From contig JAPPMA010000060.1 in the NCBI GenBank assembly GCA_028819295.1, positions 1 through 37,386 of the forward strand: a DNA stretch of 37,386 nucleotides, given 5' to 3'. Position 1 is the stretch's first letter, and every line of letters starts with the position of its first letter. The translations under genes were made by a program, and so were the position numbers. The DNA comes from a bacterium. GTDB lineage: Bacteria > Actinomycetota > Acidimicrobiia > Acidimicrobiales > Bin134. The notes beneath the pieces were generated by a model. The model saw only the letters and a list, made by a program, of their open reading frames with translations. It searched no databases and was not told where the DNA came from. Shown piece by piece: positions 18,373 through 24,978 of this stretch.

Positions 18373-18635
18373 GTTTTTCACCTCCCTGGCGGCTCAGCAG
18401 ACGGACGGTTGAAGGGTCAGCTTTTGCGCCCGATGTGCTCGGGCGGCAAGAATGTCGCCCATCGGCAGTCCTCCGCCCGGCGATCGCACTCCGGGATTTC
18501 TCCCCGGCTGTGCCAGATGGCTAGCGGGCGGAGTAGGGGCCTTCCATCTCGTCGGACGGAGGACTGCCCATAAGCGCACTCCCGGCTGGGCCTACATGGA
18601 GACCACCGAGCCCTTTGTCTGTCTACGGATCCACA
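18373..18635 (-). ncRNA. structured leader between mraZ and rsmH
   Basis: A 263-base gap inside an otherwise tightly packed operon, with no convincing gene. On the minus-strand transcript it holds a perfect 12-bp inverted repeat (18464-18475 pairing with 18557-18568), extendable to about 23 bp with three mismatches. The loop contains a small CCGGG/CCCGG hairpin. Downstream is a second hairpin, GCCCGA/TCGGGC with a five-base loop (18428-18444). The rsmH ribosome-binding site follows. An RNA motif upstream of mraW has been described in actinobacteria; I cannot check whether this is that motif, a different regulatory leader, or an internal attenuator. Confidence 0.5.
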
Positions 18636-19043
18636 TCACAACCACCGATCCACGTCTGCTTCGCCGAGTTCGGCTTGCAGCGACTGCCACTGCCCCGCGT
18701 CCCATACCTCGCCGCGGTTGAACACGCCGACCAGCACCACGTCCTTGCCCAAGCCCAGAACCTCGCGCTTGGAGGCGGGGAGGCTCAACCGGCCTTGGCC
18801 GTCCACGGTCACCAGTTCCAGGCTGGAAGAGAACCGGCGGAACTCGTCGCCAGTGGCCTCACCGGCTCGGACGGCGGCTTCAAGCCGCTCCAGAGCGCTG
18901 CGGGCCTCCTCCGAGGTCCAGATGCCGAGGCACCGCTTGTAGATGGCCACGTATGCCCCCTCGGCCAGCACTGAGCGAAAGGCCGGTGGCAGCGACAGCC
19001 GGCCCTTGTCATCCAGGGAACGCGTGTGCTCACCGGTAAGCAC
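18636..19043 (-). CDS. mraZ: transcriptional regulator MraZ
   Basis: DNA-binding repressor of the dcw cluster, an AbrB-like dimer-of-domains protein that forms ring oligomers. 135 residues with two SpoVT/AbrB-type swapped-hairpin repeats: LTGEHTRSLDDKGRLSLPPAF (about 2-22, quoted here in the usual DxKGRLxLP form) and LVTVDGQGRLSLPASKREVLGL (about 77-98). GTG start (19041-19043) with AGGAGG five bases upstream. It is the first gene of the core cluster and sits just downstream of a row of G-rich boxes that probably are its own operator. Confidence 0.96.
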   Translation of the reverse strand: MLTGEHTRSLDDKGRLSLPPAFRSVLAEGAYVAIYKRCLGIWTSEEARSALERLEAAVRAGEATGDEFRRFSSSLELVTVDGQGRLSLPASKREVLGLGKDVVLVGVFNRGEVWDAGQWQSLQAELGEADVDRWL

Positions 19044-19070
19044 AATTGCCTCCTGCGAGCCTCGAGCAGT

Positions 19071-19124
19071 TCCCCTTCTCTCCCACTTCGCCCCACACTA
19101 TCCCCTCACACCCCACTAGCGCAA
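19071..19124 (-). promoter_or_regulatory. mraZ promoter with MraZ-type operator boxes
   Basis: On the minus strand five boxes of the form (T/A)GGG(G/A) recur about every 10 bp: their C-runs on the plus strand start at 19072, 19082, 19091, 19102 and 19111 (spacings 10, 9, 11, 9). Known MraZ operators are TGGGN repeats at about 10-bp spacing, so this fits autoregulation. A candidate promoter overlaps them: -35 TTGCGC (19119-19124), an 18-bp spacer and -10 TAGTGT (19095-19100). Bound MraZ would cover the promoter. Confidence 0.75.
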
Positions 19125-19199
19125 CCCAATGCTGCGAACCACAACGCCGGGGCAGCGCCGCGGCAGAGCGGTGTTCAGGCAGAAGGCGCCGTGCTCCGA

Positions 19200-19859
19200 C
19201 TACCGGGGCAGGGCGGCAGCAAACGCGGCGCGGATCTCGTCGGGGTGTGCGGCCACTGGGCGCGCTGCCGCTTCGAGGGCGCCTCGAAGCTGATCAGATG
19301 ACTCGGCCAGGCGGGTGAACATCTCCTCCGGATCCCAGCGGCGATACAGGAGGGTTTGGAATCGTGCGATGGTCCGGGTGCGCCGCTGAGTGACGCCGAC
19401 CGCCTTGGCCCCTCCGATGAGCACCTCGCCCGGGCCTCGGCTGGCGAAGCACGCCAATCGTCCCCACGGGCCGGGTTCATAGCGGTCGAACACCTCCCCG
19501 TGAGCGACACCCAGCGAGGCCAGTGCCGCGGCCCAGACTCCGCCCAGCCACAGTGGGGCCCGGTTCACGTCGTCTTCCCACAACGAGTCGCCGCGGTTGA
19601 TCACTATGTCGATCCAAACCGAGCTATCGGGATCCACCATCACCGCGCCTCCACCGCTGCGGCGCCGCACCACTCGGCCCTCGCCCGTATGCAGGCCTCC
19701 GACAACCTCGGCAGATTGGGCCGAGCCCAGCACCAAAGCGGTGTCGGTGGGCAACATCAGCCAAACCTCCCGCCCGGTGTCGGCACCGGGGGCCAGGGCA
19801 TGCAACTCGTCCACCGTCCCGCTCAAACGACGGGCAGTCCACCCGGCCTCGCCCACCAA
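19200..19859 (-). CDS. lipoate-protein ligase A family protein
   Basis: Member of the LplA/LipB/biotin-ligase fold family, acting on lipoyl or octanoyl groups; the exact acyl donor cannot be told. 219 residues from a TTG at 19857-19859 (a GTG follows directly), giving the family-like opening GEAGWTARRLSG. Motifs: VVRRRSGGGAVMVD (the RRxSGGGAV lipoate-binding loop) and LIGGAKAVGVTQRR, carrying the catalytic lysine. A longer frame from an ATG at 19928 would overlap the HNH gene by 65 bp and adds only proline-rich residues. Lies 4 bp after that gene and 156 bp before mraZ. Confidence 0.72.
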   Translation of the reverse strand: MVGEAGWTARRLSGTVDELHALAPGADTGREVWLMLPTDTALVLGSAQSAEVVGGLHTGEGRVVRRRSGGGAVMVDPDSSVWIDIVINRGDSLWEDDVNRAPLWLGGVWAAALASLGVAHGEVFDRYEPGPWGRLACFASRGPGEVLIGGAKAVGVTQRRTRTIARFQTLLYRRWDPEEMFTRLAESSDQLRGALEAAARPVAAHPDEIRAAFAAALPR

Positions 19860-19863
19860 GGGA

Positions 19864-20382
19864 TCAGGCCGACTGGGCGACAGAATCTGCGGCTGGGTCG
19901 AGGTAGGGCAGCCAGTCGGACGGCACATGGCCGACGGCGGAGGCCACCCAGGCCGAGCGGGGCGGCTCGGCCGGCGGGCGCATCAGCCTCATGGGGGTCT
20001 CCGACAACAGCCGATCCCGCTTGGCCATGTTGCACCGCCGACAGGCCGCCACCACGTTCTCCCAGGAGTGTGCTCCTCCCCGACTGCGGGGCCGGACATG
20101 GTCGATGGAATCGGCATGGCGCCCGCAGTACTGGCAGCGGTACCCGTCGCGGGCGAACACCCCCCGGCGGCTGAGCCCTCCGGTGCGGAAGAACGGCACC
20201 TTCACGTAGTACCTCAGCCGGACCACCGACGGCACCGGCAGGTCCAGCCGCTCGGAGCGGTACCGCTCATCGGACTCCAGCACAACCTCGGCCTTCTCCG
20301 CCATCACCAGCACGACGGCGCGCCGGGGGGACACCACGCTCAGCGGCTCAAAGCTCGCGTTCAGCACCAGCGCCCGGCTCAT
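19864..20382 (-). CDS. HNH endonuclease (actinobacterial chromosomal type)
   Basis: 172-residue HNH-family protein of the type widely conserved in actinobacteria, opening MSRALVLNASFEPLSVV. The HNH module lies near residues 80-125: CQYCGRHADSIDHVRPRS, then SWENVVAACRRCNMAKRD, with two CxxC pairs for zinc, the active His-Asp context SIDHV and the N of CN. Its cellular role is not established; wide conservation argues for a housekeeping rather than a restriction role. The start at 20380-20382 is supported by a -10-like TATGGT seven bases upstream, suggesting a leaderless mRNA. Confidence 0.85.
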   Translation of the reverse strand: MSRALVLNASFEPLSVVSPRRAVVLVMAEKAEVVLESDERYRSERLDLPVPSVVRLRYYVKVPFFRTGGLSRRGVFARDGYRCQYCGRHADSIDHVRPRSRGGAHSWENVVAACRRCNMAKRDRLLSETPMRLMRPPAEPPRSAWVASAVGHVPSDWLPYLDPAADSVAQSA

Positions 20383-20389
20383 GGGGCAA

Positions 20390-20395
20390 ACCATA
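20390..20395 (-). promoter_or_regulatory. leaderless-type -10 box of HNH gene
   Basis: TATGGT on the minus strand ends seven bases before the ATG of the HNH gene, where transcription would begin at or next to the start codon. No Shine-Dalgarno is present. No clear -35 element was found. Confidence 0.45.
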
Positions 20396-20478
20396 GTGAA
20401 CCCGCCGGGCTGCTTCGCGCGGATTACCGAGAACACACCCCCGCGTTGAGTCGTCGAAAGCAGCGGTTCAGCGTTGGT

Positions 20479-20685
20479 TTACCGGGGTCTCCCCCAGGCT
20501 TTGCACCATCGCAGGTAGGTGATCAGGTCTTCGGCGCGGGGCAGAGCTTCGGCATCCCCGTACATGGTGACCATTCGGAACTTCATGTATGCCGGATCGG
20601 GGAAGAGCCTCAGGCGCCATCCCAACCGCACTGCTGTCGTCCAAAGGCTGGGATGTACGAGCAGCCTGGCCAGCGATCGAGCCAC
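20479..20685 (-). CDS. small conserved-looking hypothetical protein
   Basis: 68 residues, basic N-terminal half followed by LFPDPAYMKFRMVTMYGD and a C-terminal LITYLRWCKAWGR. The even, protein-like composition and aromatic motifs suggest a real gene, and I have the impression of similar short actinobacterial proteins, but no function is known to me. GTG start at 20683-20685; a -10-like TAGCCT (20693-20698, minus strand) lies seven bases upstream, so it may be leaderless. The first copy of the 65-bp tandem repeat begins at exactly this element. Confidence 0.6.
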   Translation of the reverse strand: MARSLARLLVHPSLWTTAVRLGWRLRLFPDPAYMKFRMVTMYGDAEALPRAEDLITYLRWCKAWGRPR

Positions 20686-20692
20686 GGCCTTC

Positions 20693-20859
20693 AGGCTACG
20701 CCCTCCAGCGATCGATCAGCACGATGGGCCTTTTTATGTCGATGCCGCCGCTGTTCGAGGCTACGCCCTCCAGCGATCGATCAGCACGATGGGCCTTTTT
20801 ATGTCGATGCCGCCGCTGTTCGAGGCTACGCCCTCCAGCGATCGATCAGTACGATGGGC
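20693..20859. repeat. 65-bp tandem repeat, 2.6 copies
   Basis: Two full 65-bp copies (20693-20757 and 20758-20822), identical as far as I can read, and a third partial copy of 37 bp (20823-20859) with one C-to-T change. Each begins aggctacgccc, contains the self-complementary gatcgatc and, in the full copies, ends in the 28-bp tail ctttttatgtcg...ctgttcg. 65 is not a multiple of three, so the array is not coding. It fills the gap between two divergent genes. Confidence 0.95.
20850..20855 (+). promoter_or_regulatory. -10 box of the HhH-GPD gene
   Basis: TACGAT ends six bases before the ATG at 20862, placing +1 at the start codon (leaderless). It exists only in the third repeat copy; the same position in the first two copies reads CACGAT, which lacks the key first T of a TAnnnT box. 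No good -35 is seen. Confidence 0.45.
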
Positions 20860-20861
20860 GG

Positions 20862-21437
20862 ATGGGAACACTTGCCGTCACCGGCGATCACGACGCCGAC
20901 CAACTCATCCTCGATGATCCGTTCGCCCTGCTGCTGGCCATGATGCTCGACCAGCAGATCCCCATGGAGTGGGCGTTCAAGTCGCCCCTCCGGTTGAAGG
21001 AGCGGATCCCAAACGACTTCTCGGCCGAGCGCCTCGCTGTGCTCGACCCCGAGAAGGCCGAGGCCGCCTTCAAGGAGAAGCCCGCCTTGCACCGGTTCCC
21101 CGGTTCGATGGCCCGCCGGGCCCAAGAGATGGCCCGCCACATCGTGGACCACTACGACGGCGACGCCGCCCGAGTCTGGACCGAGGCCGCTACCGGTCAA
21201 GACCTCCTCAAGCGGCTCAAAGCCCTGCCCGGCTATGGAGAAGAGAAGGCCAAGATCTTCCTGGCCGTGCTGGCCAAGCGCTTCGACGTGACCCCCGAGG
21301 GCTGGGAAACCGCCGCCGGTCCTTTCTCCGACCCCACCCCCCGCACCGTCGCCGACATCGACAGCCCCGAAGCCCTCGCCCAAGTGAGAGCCTGGAAGAA
21401 GGCCCAAAAAGCCAAAGGCAAAACCAAGCAAGACTGA
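20862..21437 (+). CDS. HhH-GPD family base-excision repair protein
   Basis: 191 residues, matching the short actinobacterial family annotated as HhH-GPD-type DNA repair protein. Motifs: LILDDPFALLLAMMLDQQIPMEWAF near 14-38 (family signature DQQIPMEWAF), KPALHRFPGSMARRAQEM, and the helix-hairpin-helix LKALPGYGEEKAKIFLAVL near 117-135. It has no C-terminal iron-sulfur cysteines, and I cannot point to a certain catalytic aspartate, so substrate and even glycosylase activity are uncertain. The start MGTLAVTGD is chosen at the end of the tandem repeat; upstream frames run through the repeat and are rejected. Confidence 0.85.
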   Translation: MGTLAVTGDHDADQLILDDPFALLLAMMLDQQIPMEWAFKSPLRLKERIPNDFSAERLAVLDPEKAEAAFKEKPALHRFPGSMARRAQEMARHIVDHYDGDAARVWTEAATGQDLLKRLKALPGYGEEKAKIFLAVLAKRFDVTPEGWETAAGPFSDPTPRTVADIDSPEALAQVRAWKKAQKAKGKTKQD

Positions 21438-21462
21438 CCGCAACCGCCTGATTCAGTACGAT
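21434..21462 (+). promoter_or_regulatory. putative promoter of orphan endonuclease
   Basis: CTGACC (21434-21439), 17-bp spacer and TACGAT (21457-21462), nine bases before the ATG at 21472. No Shine-Dalgarno. The sequence CAGTACGAT is identical to that before the HhH-GPD start. Confidence 0.45.
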
Positions 21463-21471
21463 TGCCCCCGC

Positions 21472-22941
21472 ATGACCAACCCAGCCGACATCCCGAAACC
21501 CCTCCCCTGGGACCAGCGCGGTAAGAACATCGCAACTTTGCCGGGCGGGTACGCGGGCTACATCGACACTTTGCGTGAGATCTGCGAACACACCGTCAAA
21601 CAACAACCGACCTCTCAGAGCCTGGCCACATGGCTTCAGAGCAATTACCAGTTGACCGAAGGCAGTGCCGCAGGCAGAGAGAAATTTCTCCGCAAGACTG
21701 CCGTTCTCGAATCCACAAGCGGCTTGCTTTACCTCACAAGGCAAGCAAGTCGATGGCACGAAACCGAAGACGATGGCATCTTGATTGGGCTCCTGCACAG
21801 CCGAATTCAATTCGTCGGAGAACTGTTGGCAGAGCTGCAAGACCAACCCCGTTCGAGCGAAGAGCTTCGTCAAGTAGCGAAGAACTTTGGATTGAACTGG
21901 GATACGAAGGCTCAGGTCCAAAGACGGAGGGGCTGGCTCCAGTCGGCCAAGCTGATCGAACCCACCGACAGGGGCCGTTTGGCCATTACGGATGCGGGGC
22001 GCGACCTGCTGGCCAAGCTGATCGTCCATTCACCTGACCTGGCGCTAGAGCACACTCGTTCACATCCGCTCCCTAGACCCGCTCCGGAAGGCAAACCCAC
22101 TTCCACTCCCAAGACAACGATTTTGACCGCTCCCTTTGAGCAAGACGACCCCCCAGCAGATCGCGAGCCGCTCCCCGCAGAGGTGCTCGCCAAAGAGATT
22201 CGAGAGGCATCCACCGACAGCAAGAACCCGGACCGACTAGAGATCGCTGTTCGGGACGCCTTTCAGTTTCTTGGGTTCGACGCTGAGAAGCTCGGCGGCA
22301 GCGGCAAGACCGATGTGCTCGTCAAGGCACCGCTGGTCCTGGATGACTCCTACTATGTAACCGTCGATGCTAAGACAGTCGGCGCCGGCTCTTTGGGCGA
22401 TCACCAGGTGGACTGGGTCACTTTGGATGACCACCGCAAGCAACACAACGCTGACTACTCGATGCTCGTCGGACCTAACCCATCCGGGAGTCGCTTGATG
22501 AACCGAGCAATTGACAAGTCAGTGGCTGTGCTCTCAACCGAGCAACTGGCAAACCTCTGCATCCAGCACGCCGAAGCGCCACTGGGCCTCGAGAACTACC
22601 GGGCGCTTTTCGACACAGGCGGTGCTGTCGATATGGCCCGATTAAGCAGAGCCGCCCAAGACTTGACCCGGCTTCGGGACCTCGCAGTGGAGCTTTGTGC
22701 AAAGTTGGCTGAGAAGACCAGTGCATTTGGACCGCTCACCGCCTCGCAACTGATGGTGATGCTCGATCAACCCGACAAGCCCAGTTCAGTGCAAGAGATT
22801 CAACAAGTCCTGGACACCTTGGCCAGCCCACTAGTTGGCGCAATCCAAGGCACCGCCGACAAGGGTTACGTATTGGCTACAGCGCCGAGAGTCATTCAGC
22901 AACGGCTCCAACAACTTGGAGACTTGCTAGCCGCCCTTTAA
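21472..22941 (+). CDS. orphan FokI-like PD-(D/E)xK restriction endonuclease
   Basis: 489 residues. Residues 1-115 are unassigned. About 125-185 looks like a winged helix (SSEELRQVAKNFGLNW ... RGRLAITDAGRDLLAKL), then a proline-rich linker (190-235). The nuclease core follows: E257 in RLEIAVRDAFQFLGF, D281 in LGGSGKTDVLV and D299-x-K301 in YYVTVDAKTVG, then DHQVDWVTLDDHRKQH. The spacing LGGS-K-x-D ... VDxK closely resembles the FokI cleavage domain. Unlike FokI, about 150 residues follow the core. No methyltransferase gene lies nearby. Composition is visibly less GC-rich than its neighbours, suggesting transfer. Cleavage and phage defence are inferred, not shown. Confidence 0.75.
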   Translation: MTNPADIPKPLPWDQRGKNIATLPGGYAGYIDTLREICEHTVKQQPTSQSLATWLQSNYQLTEGSAAGREKFLRKTAVLESTSGLLYLTRQASRWHETEDDGILIGLLHSRIQFVGELLAELQDQPRSSEELRQVAKNFGLNWDTKAQVQRRRGWLQSAKLIEPTDRGRLAITDAGRDLLAKLIVHSPDLALEHTRSHPLPRPAPEGKPTSTPKTTILTAPFEQDDPPADREPLPAEVLAKEIREASTDSKNPDRLEIAVRDAFQFLGFDAEKLGGSGKTDVLVKAPLVLDDSYYVTVDAKTVGAGSLGDHQVDWVTLDDHRKQHNADYSMLVGPNPSGSRLMNRAIDKSVAVLSTEQLANLCIQHAEAPLGLENYRALFDTGGAVDMARLSRAAQDLTRLRDLAVELCAKLAEKTSAFGPLTASQLMVMLDQPDKPSSVQEIQQVLDTLASPLVGAIQGTADKGYVLATAPRVIQQRLQQLGDLLAAL

Positions 22942-22966
22942 GGACGCGGAATCCACAAGAGTCTCT

Positions 22967-23711
22967 CTAGGGTGGGCGCGGGACCCAGCTCAGGAGTACC
23001 GGCTGGCGGTCGATGGGATGAGTCGTGCTGATTCCTGTTTCGGGGAATGGGTCGGTTTCCTGGGAGGGCTTGTCGGGTTTGGATTGCCAGGGTCGCAGGT
23101 GGGCGTGGGGTTTGGGTGGGGGTCTGAGTTCGTAGGCACCGTCGTTTTGCCGGATCACTTCCCAGCCGTCGTCGTGGATGTTGTGATGGCAGCTTGTGCA
23201 CACCAGCACGAGGTTGTCGATATCGGTGCGGCCGCCTTTGAACCACTCCTCGATGTGGTGGGCCTCGTGACCGGACCCCGTTTTTTGGTCCACCCGTTAT
23301 GAGGGTTTTTTCGGGTTGTTTTTTGCCCATTGGTCCGCGTATTCGGCTGGGGCGAGCATGCCGAGCGCGGAGTGGGGGCGGTAGGTGTTGTAGCCGTTTC
23401 GCAGTCGGCGCTCCTGGGCGGCCAGCGCGGCCTCGATTCTGTTTCCGGCCTCTGGGTCGAACCTGCTGCTTGGAAGCCTGAAGCTCATCCAATGCCACCC
23501 GCCGGGCCAAACCCTCGCCGCCCCGGCTCGCGTACTCGGCCAGCGCGGCCGTCTTCATAGCCGCCAGACGTGCCTCAGACTTCTTGATCAACCCCAACCG
23601 CCTCCGGAGTTCCGACAGCGACAGGCCGGCCACATCAACCACCTCCGGCCACACCGGCGCAGAAGGCTCCCGATCAGCCCGTTTCCCCTGCTCACAGGAT
23701 CTAAACTCCAT
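22967..23711 (-). pseudogene. broken HNH endonuclease (13E12/DUF222-like)
   Basis: Remnants of one actinobacterial 13E12-type HNH protein. The N-terminal piece (from the ATG at 23711) contains SLSELRRRLGLIKKSEARLAAMK and ends near 23470. After a frameshift comes FDPEAGNRIEAALAAQERRL (about 23460-23400), followed directly by a transposase tail and a TAA stop (23297-23299). The HNH end continues in that frame: HEAHHIEEWFKGGRTDIDNL and VCTSCHHNIHDDGWEV (23293-22967). Zinc cysteines and HNH histidines survive, so a short HNH peptide from the GTG at 23293 could still be made. A TAGACT box lies seven bases before the ATG. Confidence 0.75.
23297..23398 (-). mobile_element. IS3/IS481-type transposase C-terminal remnant
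   Basis: About 33 codons ending at a TAA: NGYNTYRPHSALGMLAPAEYADQWA and KKPS. YNTxRPHSALGxLxPAEYA is the C-terminal signature of the rve integrase core of IS3-family transposases. Only the tail is left, fused in frame to the interior of an HNH gene, so the element is dead. No terminal inverted repeat could be identified with confidence. Confidence 0.75.
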
Positions 23712-23815
23712 ACATACAAGTCTATTGACACCAGTGACAGCTTCTCTTTGGGCCAACTCCAACTAGACGGGTCTCGCAGTATGGTTGAACCAGCACCAAG
23801 ATTTGCGGTGTCGGT

Positions 23816-24088
23816 GTGGTGCAGAACGGAGCAAGATCGATTGGCCAACCGGACCAATCAGACGTCGAGCTTCCCTTCATCATCGTCGTGCCGCTGACTG
23901 CCACCCATCGCGGCCTGCCGCTCCATGTCGAGACAGAAGCCAACGATCTCAACGGCCTGTCTGAGGCCAGCTTCGTGCAATGCGAGCTCATCCGGTCGGT
24001 GAACCGCAAGCGCCTTGTCCACCGCTTGGGCATCCTGGAGCCCGGCCCAAGCCACCAAGTTGCCGCGGCGATCAAGACGCACCACTAG
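23816..24088 (+). pseudogene. truncated MazF/PemK-like toxin
   Basis: A 90-residue frame from a GTG: VVQNGARS..., FIIVVPLTATHRGLPLHVE, LSEASFVQCELIRSVNRKRLV and HRLGILEP. This matches the central and C-terminal strands of MazF/PemK endoribonucleases (VVQN, IVVPLT, the RGLP loop, and the x-D/E-x-IRTV-like segment). The first strand, normally with GDVWLVDL and the following RP, is missing: the frame is closed by a TGA at 23786-23788. No antitoxin gene is seen beside it. Probably non-functional, but an initiation just upstream cannot be excluded. Confidence 0.6.
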
Positions 24089-24092
24089 CCAA

Positions 24093-24132
24093 ACGTGACC
24101 CCAGAGGGCTGGGAAGCCGCCGCCGGACCCTT
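24093..24132 (+). pseudogene. fragment of a second HhH-GPD gene
   Basis: 40 bp matching 21286-21325 of the intact HhH-GPD gene at 36 positions. In the corresponding frame it reads VTPEGWEAAAGP against VTPEGWETAAGP; three of the four differences are at third codon positions. This pattern fits a diverged coding copy rather than chance. No further homology is visible on either side. Confidence 0.6.
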
Positions 24133-24144
24133 ATATCACATCTC

Positions 24145-24173
24145 TTTACAAAGGTTGCAAGTCCTACTATCTT
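24145..24173 (+). promoter_or_regulatory. leaderless promoter of secreted protein gene
   Basis: TTTACA (24145-24150), a 17-bp spacer and TATCTT (24168-24173). The ATG at 24180 is the seventh base after the -10 box, so transcription likely starts at the A of the start codon. No Shine-Dalgarno is present. This is the best -35/-10 pair in the window. Confidence 0.6.
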
Positions 24174-24179
24174 TGGATC

Positions 24180-24875
24180 ATGAAGCCCTCATTCTCAAAT
24201 CCCATACTCAAATCCGCAATGGCCATCTTGGCCGTGACCGCCGCCAGCCTCATTCCCGCCCACGGAGCGACTGCCCAAACCGCGACGGCAGAACCGCTCG
24301 AACGGCACGGCAGCCCCTGTCCCACCGACAGCCAATCCAACCCGCTGAGCGGGTGGGGATACTGCGACCTTTATCTGACCGGGGTCGGCCAAACCGATTC
24401 CATCTACATTCTCGGCACCGACGAGGACGGCACGACCGGACAACAAGTGTGCGCTCCGACCGGTGGTTCGTCGGTTCGGCAGTGCGGCCCCGTCACGATG
24501 TACTGGTCGTATGTAACAGCTATCAACGACTACACTTGGGAGGTCTGGATCCACCAGGGCATAGCGGCGGTCAAGGGGTGGCAGGAGTTATCCGTCGGCG
24601 CCAACTCGCAGACCCCGCTGTGGACCGGCTGCCTCGACGAGGACTGCACCAACGTGTCGCTGACCGAACGGATCGACTCCTATATCGGGTCGCCGCCCCC
24701 GTACAACAGTGTCACTCAGGAGTACGAGCCAGACCCGCCGCCGCCTGAGACCAACCTTCCGTCCGACGCCACCCACGGGCCGTACACCAGCATCAGCCAG
24801 TGCCTGGACGGTGCGCCGTGGGGCTGCTTCACCCACGACGACGGCCAAGTCTACGGCTGGGCTGACCCTGACTGA
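24180..24875 (+). CDS. secreted cysteine-containing hypothetical protein
   Basis: 231 residues with a clear Sec signal peptide: basic MKPSFSNPILK, hydrophobic SAMAILAVTAASLI, and cleavage plausible after AHGATA near residue 32. The mature part has eight cysteines (in SPC, GYC, QVC, RQC, TGC, EDC, QC, GC contexts), so several disulfides are possible. A proline-rich stretch (PDPPPPETNLP) precedes a C-terminal segment ending THDDGQVYGWADPD. There is no lipobox and no sortase signal. I do not recognise the family. It stands alone between a scarred region and a convergent hydrolase gene, with its own leaderless-type promoter. Confidence 0.75.
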   Translation: MKPSFSNPILKSAMAILAVTAASLIPAHGATAQTATAEPLERHGSPCPTDSQSNPLSGWGYCDLYLTGVGQTDSIYILGTDEDGTTGQQVCAPTGGSSVRQCGPVTMYWSYVTAINDYTWEVWIHQGIAAVKGWQELSVGANSQTPLWTGCLDEDCTNVSLTERIDSYIGSPPPYNSVTQEYEPDPPPPETNLPSDATHGPYTSISQCLDGAPWGCFTHDDGQVYGWADPD

Positions 24876-24978
24876 CACCTAGCCTTCCTGTTTCCGCCCG
24901 ACCCGTTTCTGCCACTGGGGTGAATCGGCTGCCCACCGGTGCAACCCTGGTCGCCGCCATATTCTCTCGTTCAGCCCG

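Noticed and set aside
18394..18579. A 61-codon minus-strand frame between mraZ and rsmH.
   Set aside because: It lies within the inverted-repeat leader, has no ribosome-binding site and an arginine/proline-rich shadow-like composition.
20693..20859. 65-bp repeats considered as a CRISPR array or as coding repeats of an extended HhH-GPD protein.
   Set aside because: The units are directly adjacent without variable spacers, and 65 bp is not a multiple of three, so the frame would change in each copy.
24876..24978. Terminator between the convergent secreted-protein and hydrolase-like genes.
   Set aside because: No stable stem followed by a T-run could be found on either strand.
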